A stretch of 64,000 bases of DNA, from the NCBI GenBank assembly GCA_037954665.1, contig JBBMOL010000231.1, positions 248,001 to 312,000 of the forward strand. Direction: 5' to 3'. This DNA comes from Laguncularia racemosa. Its lineage: Eukaryota; Streptophyta; Magnoliopsida; Myrtales; Combretaceae. Position 1 is the stretch's first letter; every line of letters starts with the position of its first letter. This document shows positions 1 to 12,400 of this stretch, piece after piece. The translations under genes and the position numbers were made by a program. The notes beneath the pieces are model-generated. The model saw only the letters and a program-made list of their open reading frames with translations, was not told where the DNA came from and did not search any database.

Positions 1-1094
1 TCTGACTTGCTTGGTTTAAATTTTTAAGTCTATAATAAATGAACGTCTCCATTTTCACTGTAGTGATATAGGCACATTCTTCGATTGCTCTCCTTGTGAT
101 AGTTGAATATACTCTGTGTATTTTGTTTGTTATCATCTTCCTTCGTCTATTGTCAAGAATATGCAAAAGGTAATTAGACATTTGATACAGAACAAAATAA
201 TGCAATTTAAACAAAGAATCTATTTTTATGCCCGACAAATAGAAGCAGAGCATCATCTTTTGCTAGATCACTTTATAATGAGTATGGTAACAAGTATAGA
301 TGAAAATGGTAATGGTGGCTGAATAGATAGTATCTGTAATGCCTTGTAAGTGTTTGATTGAATGGAAAGACATAAATATTGTAGTCATGTTATTTTGTAA
401 TACCATGTGATTTACTAATTCATACTTATACATTTGGTTGGGTTTTTAGTTTTTTTTGGTTTGGAAGCCACCCAAGCTAAAGGTGAAATTTACACAGAAT
501 TATAGGGACCCATTACCTTTTTTAATGTTATATATATATAAGTTATGCCCAAAAGGAAACTTCTAATTTGAAGTTTGGTATATGTAGTGCTTAATATTAG
601 TTAGTAATAGGCAATTTCTCTCTATGCAAAATCTCTTTTAAAAAATCTGATAATAAGATATAATTTTACTTAAGATGTGCACATATCTACTTAAGATTCA
701 TACTTATTATTGATATTAAAGATATGTATCATCTCAATTTTTTTCTTTGATGAGAATATGGAATCACTCAACTGTGCTAAGTCATCCATGCTAAGGCCAT
801 TTCTTACTATTTGTACCCTTACATTTTGGATTCAGCTGGTTCTTGGTTTTTTTTTTTTTTTGGTAAGGGGCTATATTGATGTACAACCCATAGGCCAAGC
901 AATTGGTTTCTCAGTCAGTCAAGATGTTGGTTGTACTTTAGAAATATATGTGTATGTGTGCGTGTGCATGCGTGTGTGTGGAGTATATTTATCCTTTACA
1001 ACCCATAGTCCAAATATGTTTCTCCAAAGATGTTGGTTCTGCTTATATATTTGTTCTTTACAAGGAAATGCTTAGGTGCTGATACAAAAGAAAA
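1..1094. other. AT-rich flank without a recognised gene
   Basis: I see no supported coding region. Open frames here are short, with low-complexity translations. A purine-pyrimidine alternating TG-rich tract lies at about 946-980 and a poly-T run at about 848-861. The missing 5' exons of the NIPA pseudogene that follows would be expected here, but I could not recognise them, so they are either lost, too diverged, or outside the window. Confidence 0.5.
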
Positions 1095-3125
1095 GAATGG
1101 AGTGGAGGGTCTTTTGTTGGGGTTTATGCCCTAACTGTCTTGGTCTCACCTTTCGGTGCATGGAATATAATAGGTATTTGAAGGCATGCTTATCTTTTGT
1201 CTCCAATTGTTTAACGTTTGTCAGAAACCCTAAACTGCATCTTACAATTTATGTCTTCTTAGTATAAATAGTACCTTTTGGCACATATTCTCCTGAAGGA
1301 GCAGCTGCAGAAGATGGACATAGTAGGTTGTGTGGCCTGTATTGTTGGATCTATCGCTATTGTACTCCATGCACCTCAAGAGCACACTCTAAATTCTATG
1401 TAAGAAATTTGTACACTTGCAACTCAACCAGGGCTTTCATGTTTCGGACGTAAGTTTCTCAACTGTGAATAAATAGTATCTCTGATTGTATTGCTGACTC
1501 TTTTTTTTTGTTCTTTCTTTGTGTAGCCTTTCCCATTTATGTTGTAGCTTCATTTTCTACAGTGATAGCTTCAATTTTGAATTTTGAACCTCGGTGTGGA
1601 CAGACAAACATTTTAGTCTACTTAGGAATATGTTCATTGGTGGCCTTACCTAAAGCTTGCTCTATCATAATGAGCTGCATAAAGTCTAATATTAACCACA
1701 TTTTCTTTTCTTTTATGGTGTACTTTCCATATTCTTCTTGTGAGTCTGTCAGTAGGTTTGATTTGTAGGTTTCGAGCAATAAAGTCACTAGCATAGCAAT
1801 AAAACTTACATTGGAGGGAGAGAGCCAAGTTGCCCATCCTCAAACTTGGTTCTTTTTTACTGCCGCTGTTGTCTATGTCATCATCCAGTTAAACTACCTC
1901 AACAAGGTGGGTTACTTCTGTCTTTGGAGAGATCCAATGATATTATATGCTCCTAGATTTGGTCATATGAAAGCTAATCGATTTAATCAGCTGTGTAAAG
2001 AATTTAGAAGTTGTTGGCTTCTGAAGTTTAAGTTGATTAAATCTTTGAAAATCTGATAAAGGTTGAGACACAGTTGAATGTTTAGGCTTTGGAAAACATC
2101 ATCATACTTAGTTAGGGAAGTATTTATTTGAAGAGATCTACAGTTAGAGAAGTATTTATTCGAAGAGATGTACATGCAAAAGGTTAAAAAAAACAAGGCT
2201 GTTATCTCAAATTGACCTATATGGAGTTGGAAGCCCCTCTGAGTGTTTCTATTTGAATCCTAATATATTTTATGACTAATGAAAACTGACAACTGTATAT
2301 GTGGTATCTGCATGGACCTTCATTGCTTAAAAATTTCTAGTCTGTAATATTTTATATTTATATTCTTATGCGCCTTCTCAGTATAGGTATCTGTTGAAGG
2401 ACTTGTAGAATATGCTATCTTATCTGTTTTGCTTCTATTTTGTTTCTCCCTATATTGTTAGTGAGATCATTGCATCGAGTACTTCTAAACCAGTTTCTTC
2501 TAAGATACCCATGTTTATCGTTTGGATCTAGATGTTGATTAATGCAAGTTATTTCTTGGAGAAGCGCAATGAAATCTCCTAGTGGACATGCCTTTCATAT
2601 TGTGCAAGATAACTGATCTGATTGGAACTATGTCCATAATGTACTAGGAAACAAGATTTGGTGTTATAGCAGTCTTGGTAAATGTGCTATCAAAAATTAC
2701 CATTTCTTTATACACATTCTTTCATTGATAAAATGTTCTCCCTTGTTTTTGGACAAGCTAATCTGCAATCATGCTAATGCTTTTCTTATCTGTGCATTCT
2801 CCCTAGGCACTTGATACCTTCAATGTAGCATTTGTTTCTCCAATATACTATGTCATGTTTATAACCCTAGCCATTGTTTATAACCCTGACCATTGTTGCA
2901 AATGCAATCATGTTTCAGGTAGATTTTATATCTCACACTCATATACTTATTTATTTGTTTGATATTGTCTTCATCAACTAGATATCAGGTGTAAGTTGAT
3001 TTTCTGTAGGGTTGATCAGGTTAAATTGCAAATAGCATATCATCTGAGATGTTTGGGTTCACTAATGTCTGTCGGGAGACAATCATACTTCATTCAACAA
3101 GAGCGCAGGAACCCCTTTCTGTCAG
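1095..3125 (+). pseudogene. NIPA-family magnesium transporter pseudogene (5' part missing)
   Basis: Several exon-like blocks match the plant NIPA (DUF803) membrane transporter family in the right order. They are about 1095-1173 (remnant of VYAPAVLVTPLGA), 1273-1449 (LAHILLKEQLQKMD, then HAPQEHTLNSM), 1527-1640 (NFEPRCGQTNILVYLGICSL), 1769-1906 (IAIKLTLEGESQVAHPQTWF, then QLNYLNK), 2807-2918 (LDTFNVAFVSPIYYVMF) and about 3033-3125 (TIILHSTRAQEPL). Intact members are polytopic Mg2+ transporters of about 330-350 residues. The copy is broken. An in-frame TAA at 1401-1403 replaces an expected Gln codon. A 19-bp tandem duplication (2858-2876, 2877-2895) shifts the frame. The splice donor after about 1640 lacks a GT. 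The first recognisable exon has lost a codon. Family assignment is firm; the defects are read directly. It could still be transcribed as a non-coding RNA. Confidence 0.8.
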
Positions 3126-5520
3126 TAAAGAAAAGCATATTTTTTCTTTTGTAAAACAATGCTTTCTTATCAGGTTGAATCATCCCTTTTTCTTTTTTTT
3201 AATCAAGATAGAGACAAAAAACAATAATATCCTTTCTTATATCCATTGTGTAATGGCTATGCTTTGCTACCCTATGATAGCTGTTCTTTTGCTGAACTAT
3301 CTGAAATCTAGGTAGGAGAAGTTACACTGATTGGTTCAAATGAAAAATTATACATAATTTAGGTTTGACCTGAGCCGATGTGCTGTCTTTTTATGGTGAA
3401 ACTTTTAACTGCAATCCTAATCACTTTGAAGAAGAATACAGAATCTAGCTTTAGGAAGTAGGGGGTCACTAGATTTTTTATGGCCATGTTTCCAAATGTT
3501 CTTCAGTGTTACAAGAAGGAACCTCACTAACTCTGGATTTGTTAATTTTACTTTAACAACATCGCTTAATGGAGATCCATGGCCTTGAACTCTTGGCAGT
3601 AATTCCATCGAAGGTCTGGCAGTATTGTTGACTTTTTGTGTCCAGATTTAGAAACATGTTCGTCTTTTATTCCTGAACATTGGTGGTTTTTTATGGTGTA
3701 ACTTTGAACTGCTTCCCTCTCTGTACTACTTTAGCATGCAAATTCTGTATACAAGATTATGAACTCTCATATGATGTAGTTGAATCAGGTTACTCATATA
3801 ATTTTTTGTATGAGGGATTTATTTAATGCAGATATTTGATACATTACCTTATTCTATGAATCCATCGATTATGTATTATTTAATTAGAATGATATAAATG
3901 CTACAAGTTCTCAAAAAATTCTAATTTTTTGTAACTTTTCACTAAAAATGCAGATAATATTTGGGAAAATGCCATAATAATAAATTTTAAAACAATATCT
4001 TTCACTATTAGGACAGTCCAATGTCTCTAAAACTAATATGGTGGCAATATATTGGTCCTACTATCTTTTTTAGTACATAAAAATGTGTTATAATATGTCA
4101 AATGAAAATTCACGAAAATCCTTTATCATTCATATGTGTCCTTATAAATTGTATGGAGGCCAAACATTGTATCTCTATTATCTTTAGGGATGCAATATGT
4201 TGCCTTAAAATCGTGCATTTGATTACAAATAAAGATCTAGCAAGATAAAGAGATGTGATTTGCTGTTCTATTTTCAAATTTATTGGAACACTTTAATGTA
4301 TCTTGATGGGTACTAGTCTATTGTGTCCCAATAGCCTATTGCCACGATCACTTAAGGGACATAGCTAGGATATAAGTATTTTGTGTTTCAATAACTTTTA
4401 TATCCTAATAACTCTTATATAAGGACATAATATGTCCCAATTCTTCAAAATTATTGTAGTGTTTAAACAATGATTTGGTAATTAAATGATTATGAAAACT
4501 AATTCCTACTTGCTTTTTAAATTTATTTTAAGGGTAACTTATAGATTTTGATTAAGTTTATTTGAATGGTTAATCTTTGTACATTCAATTATATAAGAAG
4601 GTTCCTTGAAACATTTTAGAAAGGCACAATCAAATAGAAACTTTAGTGAGAGATATGAGTAAGCAGTTTTGAGGAAACTAGTTTTTTCTAAATTATATGA
4701 AGCCATACAAAACAGTTTGTGGATGGACTTACTTGATCTATTTATAACACATTAAATTCTCATTACCTTACTATTTTTTGTTTGATACTCTATTAGTTCT
4801 ATTAGTTTATGAATTCCAGTTTCTTAATTCATTATTTCCTATTTCTACTCTTTTTTTTTTATTCTCCAATTTCTAAACCCTTTCTATTTATTTATATTTT
4901 TTTTCTCTTGTGCACAATTTCCAATAATAAACAGGTCAAATTTCTGACCTAAATATATTATAGTACCTCGCCTCCTAAAGCGTCTTTTACTCGACACTTG
5001 GTATCCAGGAGAAGGTGTAAATATGCTGTCCCGAGTCAGGGATAAGGCCGATTGGAACTAAGCACTCATCAAAACCACAAATTATGTTTATTATAGATAA
5101 CGTAGCAAAATCGCTCTTTCAAAAACTTAATCTTTAGGGCATTACAAGGCCCGAGTCCACATATAATTACATACCACATACTTCAAAATTACAAAACATA
5201 TTATAGAGTTTTTCTTAAAACTATTAGAAGAAAATTAAATCCATAAATTTTCCTCATACCCAAATTCCCTCCTGGAGCCTCAAGCTGCATCCCTAACTTC
5301 ATCTTACATACCTGAGGTTTGAAAATGCCAACCTCTCAGCTCATATTCGAGTTAAGCATGTAAAACAACATATAACATAAAGCACATATGTAAACGTAAT
5401 TAATAAATCATTACAATTGCAAATTAATAACAAATTTAGAAAATCATCATAATTTTAAATATTTATGTAATGATATGTTATGCTAATGTATGTGACTATT
5501 GACAAATATTCTAATGAGCA
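3126..5520. other. Intergenic, AT-rich, no gene seen
   Basis: I see no protein family, tRNA or rRNA signature. The stretch from about 4960 to 5340 is richer in GC and punctuated differently from its surroundings. With the 84-bp repeats that follow, it resembles the inside of an old LTR, but no TG...CA borders, primer site or flanking duplication could be identified. Confidence 0.4.
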
Positions 5521-5573
5521 CTACATAAGCAACCCTTAGGTAGCCCTAAGATTAACCTAAAGGGATCCAAATT

Positions 5574-5825
5574 AAGCGATACTTCTTCTATTATCAAGAA
5601 GTTACTCAACGACACTTTCTCAAGTGGGGTCACCTAGGATTAAAAGATCTAAAAGATAAGCAACACTTCTCTTGTTATCCATGGGTTATTTAATTTCATT
5701 TCCCCTATTGGGGTCACATGGAATCATATGATTTAAAATATAAGTGGTACTTCTCCTATTAACTAGTGGTCACTCATTGACGCTTCCTTTATTAAGGTCA
5801 TCTTGAAGCTCAATGCAATTTATGT
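5574..5825. repeat. Three degenerate 84-bp tandem repeats
   Basis: Three consecutive units start at 5574, 5658 and 5742, an exact 84-bp spacing. Each opens with a variant of AAGYRRYACTTCTYYTRTTA and contains, about 45-60 bases further on, a GGTCA element inside a variant of TTGGGGTCACCTNGGAT. The units differ from each other by many substitutions, so the array is old. Similar internal tandem repeats occur in plant LTRs, and the surrounding 5.0-6.4 kb could be a decayed LTR, but that is inference. Confidence 0.6.
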
Positions 5826-8800
5826 CATTAAATTGAGCTTATAAACCAAGCTTTATTTACCTAATAAAATCAGAGCTTATGAAAGTAAGACGCTTAGGTT
5901 CAATGTTCTTCTTTTTTTTTTTAAAAAAAAGAGCTTTTTTGAAAATATGACCCTTAGGCCTCTTTGTGTGTCATGCCATGAATGCAATGGTGCATTATTG
6001 AGAAGTAAAAGCCAAGCATATATTCAATGAACCTAAATCATGACATAGCAATCAAACTAAGCAATTATTTGCATAAACCATCATGCTTAACATGCTTTCA
6101 TAGGTTTACATTATTATCAACGAGCCATGTTTAGAAGTAAGGTTATGCTTATAATATTCACGATACCAATTATCATCACGTCAAATCAACATATCAAGTA
6201 TCAACATGTCTATTTAACACTTTCTCAATTCATCGAGTCATGTAATTTACTTAAGTGGAATCACAATGAATCTTATATGGCAAATAAATGGTCATACAAA
6301 TTGCGAACAGTTCTACACAAAAAAAATAATAGCAAGGAGTACTCACTTGAACACTAGCAAACTCCCAAACAACATTCCTCAAATTTAACTATATATACAT
6401 AACCTAAGTTACTTAGTGTTTTATAAGCATACTTAACTTGTATGTTTTTCATCTAGTTAGCTTTTAATAACTATGAAATTTTTGTTTCTCAAATGAATTT
6501 TATGATCTTTCCATTGTGGTCATTAATCTAAGAACTACTCAAATATTTAAAGGTACTAATACTAATTAAACTGTAAGATTCATGAAATTGTCGGCTCCTT
6601 GCTTCTTGTTTAATTCTAAATATCAAAACTTCACATTTATTTCAAAAATAACTATCCTCAAATAATTATAAAAGTTTCACACTTAATCAATATTGATTAG
6701 TATATATACTTTAGGATCAACTTTAAGCCATGCAAAATTACCAATTCACCATTTTTATTATTCCAATTTATTGTTATATTCTTATATACTCTTTAAATTG
6801 TCTAAATTACCGAAATGGTTTTCACGCTTTACTCTATTTTCTAAACAGATCACTAGGCTCAATATAGTAATTTCTCACATCTAGTTTTTGTATTCCAAAA
6901 ACTCATAGTTAATTGCATATTTAGGTTATAATATATCTAAATATGGGCTATTTATGAAATAAATAATACATAAAATAGATTATTTGTATAAAACTAGAAA
7001 AATGTGCATACGAATTTTGCAAACTTTGATAGTCCAACTCCCACATCGCATTTTTTTTCCGAAATTGCATTTTTTAAGTTTAAATTAGCTTAAAATTGCA
7101 TAAAAAATTATTTGGCATAGAAAATTACATACAAAAATTATTTATATCGTATTTTATCTCCTAGAATCAACATGTATCAGATTCATCAATATATTATAAC
7201 TAAAACTATTTATTTTATTAATTTATAAAAAGTGTCAAATTTAGCAGAATAATCATAGTAAATATCTGACTCTTAGTTTTCTAAAATCTAATTTTATATT
7301 AAGAAACTATATGCACAAAGTAGCTTGTATACAATAATTGAAGTCAAAACAATATTATGTACATTTTGAAAAAAATAATATAATTTTCAAGTCAATAGTA
7401 TTCCTAAAAAAGAAACCTCTATAAATATTCAGTAAATCAAAATTACAAAATTACTACATGAAAGTATGTATAAAATAATATCAAAATAAAAAATATTTAG
7501 AATTATTCAAGTTAAATTAATATTTTTAGAAAATAGAAGAAATTATGGGCGGAAACTAGCCTTACTGGCTCTGGCAACCTTTGGTGGAGGGGACCAATCA
7601 GATATATAACAAGTTAGTTATAAAAAAACTACCCTTTAACCTTATTGCTCCTTACATTTTCTATATTTTTAGATGGCTCATTTCTAAATTATATTATTAT
7701 GAGCTAAACAAGCACTTTTTAGCTTGATGATATAGATGAGAGGCTTAAAATCAAAACTTAAAAGTGTAATAGACATTTCGGGTTGAGTCAACGGAGCATT
7801 AAGTTCGAGTTGAAACTTGACAATTGCTTTAAGTTTGTGATTTTTTTTATTTTTTATTTTTTATGTTGATAGATGATGGTGATATTGAGCCGATGTTGTG
7901 AAATTGATTAAACTCATTGAGATTCATCAAAGAAAGTTTTTTCTTTTAATTATAATGATATATGGATATCTAAAGCTGGTTAACATTAAAGCTCCTCTTA
8001 AGTCTGATTAAACTTTTGAATTTATTTAGCCAAATTTTTTTAAACTCTAATTTAATGAATTATTTAAATAACTTGAGTTCTAGGCAAATTAAATTGTATT
8101 CAGCTAAATAATTAGCCAAAATGGAATATTTTTCTCGTAGATATGCTCCGTTTTATCATCCATATATCCACTTAGGTGATATACATGATAATAAACCATG
8201 TGAGTGGTCAAGCTTTTATAGCCTATAAAATGTGGTCATAAATTAAGTTGTAAAAGTTTGCACTCTTCCCCATTCAAATGTTCTAAAAGAAAAATGTAAA
8301 GATAGCAAGTTTTCAATCTTTATGGAAGTGCTTCAAATGGTTAAGAGTTAATAGCCTACCTAATATTTGTTAGATAAAATTATAAACACTTGTTTTAAAC
8401 ATGCAAGATTGTTTTTTGAGAGGGGGAAAAAAAATAAAAACATAGAAGATTATTTGATGTTTTACTCCAAACTTTTTTTTTTTCAATGTAAAGGTTCATT
8501 TTGTTCATCAATTAGTAACCTGGATTATATTAATATAATGTGGTGAAGGTAACACTTTGCTTGTTTGCGGACCAATTGATTGATAATATTAATCATATTA
8601 TTTTTTATCATAATCTTATTCGAAATCATTTTCTTGAAGATCCTTTCGTATTGCATGTTTGGGAAAGTTTATGAGAAATCCTAAACCCTTATCTTATTTT
8701 ATTTTTAATTTTGTCGATTAAGTCTTAAACTTTTGGCAAAAGCGCAATGGGTTATACAAATTAAGCTCCTAACAATTCCAAATATGCAATCTACCCCCAA

Positions 8801-9000
8801 ACGTTTTCAAGAAAACGTTAATCAAAGTCTTGAAAACATTTCTGGAACAACGTCAAAGGTTTAATGATTGTACGCAGTTGACTTTTCTGTTTAAAAAATC
8901 ATTATAATACACTTATTGTACGAAAGATAAGGAAGACTCATTTCATGGTATTGTATTCACATTGGCATTGGCGCATACCAATTAATCATACACGAATGAA
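5826..9000. other. Intergenic, strongly AT-rich, no gene seen
   Basis: The short open frames here have no recognisable family. A near-perfect inverted repeat, AACGTTTTC-AA-GAAAACGTT, lies at about 8799-8818. The part nearest 9000-9440 is less AT-rich and probably belongs to the 3' untranslated region of the PGDH gene on the minus strand. Confidence 0.45.
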
Positions 9001-9440
9001 TTTTACAAAGTGCAGATCCTAAACAACATGCTTAAAGCATACAGTAAAAATAAAAATAATAAAAAAAGCACATTCTTCTCAATGGAAAACCATCACAAGC
9101 CCAATTGCTTGACAACAGCAAGCACCTGACATTCAACTCGTAGTTTCTCATCCGCATTGGTTGCATGAAGATGCAGAAAACACAAAACACAGCAACAGCA
9201 GAAGCAATGACAACAATTCTAATTAGAATACATACGGATTACAACACGATGATGCAATAAGGGGACCTTTAGGAGGAAGGTATTACGTATTCTATTGGGT
9301 GGAGACCGATGAAATATAACTAGATTATTAAGCGCCGGACAAATCACTCTATCAAGTATTGCTAGAGACTTTTTTTTTTTTCCGGCTTAAGGATGTCTTC
9401 TCCCAAGCATTGGTCCTGGCAGGATTTTATACCCATGACG

Positions 9441-12400
9441 CTATAGATCAAGGAACACAAATTCTTCAATGGCTGGTACTTCCCCGATCCTCTTAAGGGT
9501 CTCCTTACTTGGTTCTTCATCGACACCTATAGCCATAATACCCTGCTTTCGATGAATAGTTCGCCCCACACTCATGAAGTTCACATTAACATTGTCCTCA
9601 CCAAGTATGGTTCCAATCTGGCCAATCATGCCTGGTTGGTCAATCTGCCTGCACAATATAACGTTCCCTTCCAGGCTCACATCGACCCCAAAAGATCCAA
9701 CACAAGTAAGCTGCGGAATCCCGTGCTTTACCTTCCCCTCAATGCTGACCTCTCCATCCATAACTGCACTCGCAAATTTTGATTCCACATTGGATATCTT
9801 CACCTGAATAGAGTCAACAGGGGACTCTGGAGAAGTGTCAACAAGCACGCGTTCCTCGCTAATGCGGAGACCTTTCTGCTTGGCTATGTAATCTGCATTG
9901 ACTAGATTGACAAAGGAGGATGATATAGGTTCAATGACGCCTTTAGTGATCATGGCACGGAGAAGTCTAGTGTCAAGATCGTCTCGATCTCTACCCGATT
10001 TGTAAACCACCTTAACTGATTGAATTCCACTTCCCCCAGCAACCAACTGCACCGCCAGCCGGCCCAATTTTTCAGCTAGGACAACATAGGGAGCCAATTC
10101 TGATAGGACCTGAAAGTGTGATATTTAAGTTAGCATCAGCCCATACTCTATATGGAACCCTTTAATCAGAAAAACATACTTGAGTTTTTGCACCTGTATT
10201 ATTTTTCTTTTCAGATACATAATTTGAGTTTTTGCGGTTTTCTCACTTTGCATACAGCGCAAATGCTCATACAAGTACACAAAGTGAAGAAAATGCAAAA
10301 GTTCAGATATATTCTCCATGATCAACCCTTTCTTTAAATATTGCTTAATTCATTTTACCTCTGGAGCAACCATTGGAGCATTGACGGCAGTTGCAGAAAG
10401 TTCTCCATTCAATGCACCGACAACAGCCTCGGCAATCTCAATAGCCACCCCTTCCTACAAGGCAATAATGTCAAGAAAAAGGAATCAAATAGCCATCTGA
10501 CTAGATAAAATTGAATTGAGTTCATTTTTAAGGGACAAAAGGGCACCTGAGCTTCCTTTGTACTAGCTCCAAGATGAGGTGTGACAGTAACATTGTGATG
10601 TTGTATTAACTTGCTATCTTGGGGTGGAGGCTCCACTGTAAAAACGTCTAGTGCTGCCTGTTCGACACAAGAGAGGAAGAACACAGCATTAATAGCATCA
10701 TTTTGCATGTTCTAAATATTGTCATGTTTATTCTCAGTTTACACCACTTCAAAAGTATAAATTCCATTTATACTTGGATCAAAACATACTATTTTAAGTA
10801 ACTTTTTTATAAATGCACAAGAGCAAAATTGAGATGTAGGACAGAATCATGCCTGTGCCACTATTCCACTATCTAGAGCCCTCACTAGTGCATCTTCATC
10901 TATAACTCCTCCCCTGGCGACATTGATAATGCGTACTCCCTTCTTCATTTTAGAGAAAGTCTGATCATTGAGTATCTTTGAAGTAGAAGAAGTAAGAGGC
11001 ATGTGCAGGGAGATAAAGTCTGCAGTAGCAATGGCTTGATCAAAAGACACCAATTCCACACCCATGGCTCGAGCTCTATCGGCCGGTGCATATGGATCAT
11101 GTGCCATGACATTCATTCCTAGACCTTTTGCACGTCTTGCAACTTCAGATCCCACTTTCCCAAATCCCATTACTGCTAATGTCTTGCCAACTAAAGAGAC
11201 TCCAACATACTTGCTGCGTTCCCATTTTCCTTCATGAATTGTTGAGCAGTTAGTATAAGAACTAGCTAAGTTTTGATTACACACGATAATAAATAGTAAG
11301 TAGATCTTTAAAAAAGAAAAAAAAAGTCGGGTCTTACAATGCACATTGGCATAATTTTAGAAAACACCGAACTGTGCTCATGAGACTGGCTTTTTTAGTT
11401 TTTTCTTTTAGTAAAAATGTGAAAGTTGACTGAGGAAACGTTGTTTTGTCATTTGAGGAGAAATCTTCTTCATTGTCAGTCTATAGAGACCATACATTTT
11501 GAATTCATAAGTCTACAGAATGTACTCGTAATATCTTAAAATCTAAGAGTGCATGCATGATACGTGATCTATATAGACTATTTGGCCCATGCTAAAAATC
11601 TGAGTGCTCGGTTAATTGATATCTAAGCAGCAGAGAGTCCATTAGGAGCCATTTTTCTGGAGCAAACCATGGAGTTTATAACAACGGTTGCAACGTGCAA
11701 TAAAATTTTTCATTTTATTATTGAAATGTTCCACAATAAGCAGCCGCATGTCCACAGAAGTTGGAGATCTAAGTGTTTCCAATAGGTAAATAAGGAAGTT
11801 AGACAAATTACTCCAAGCAACCAGTAATGAAAATGACCAACGAGATTTATTTCGCATTCGACAGGCGCGTAACTTTTCCTTGAAGTTTCCTACTCAGCTT
11901 CCCCTCCCATCTTGGAATCACTAATCCATCATTTTTCTAAAGGTCATACGTGATTTGACCTTATAAATAGGGTTACTTTAATGTGTGCTAGTTAAACTTT
12001 TCATCTTGTTACACATAAGTTTATAATCAACAGTGGAAAATTCACTTAATAAATGCCACCCTGACATCCATCCTCAGTGGGACCCGAAAGCTATCACAAA
12101 GACCTAAATGTCAACATACTGATGTAAATCTGGCATAATTTTTAAATATTTTAGCCATGTGGCATCAAAAAGATGTGTATGATGAAAAAGCATCCAAAGA
12201 TATTTTTCCAAGTGTACATCCTGACGGCAGCTCATTACACATTTTCAAAGCCACACCTACTGCCAACCCACCGAAGAAGAAAAGGACCGGGTACTGATAA
12301 ATTTCATGTCTGTCAATGTCAATGGCGAGTTGCTTAAGTATTATAACAGCGTTCCAAATAATTCGTAATTTTATATTATATTAATTAAATATTTAAAAAG

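Noticed and set aside
9552..9807. Plus-strand open frames across the last PGDH exon
   Set aside because: They are antisense shadows of the conserved ACT-domain exon and have no family or splice context.
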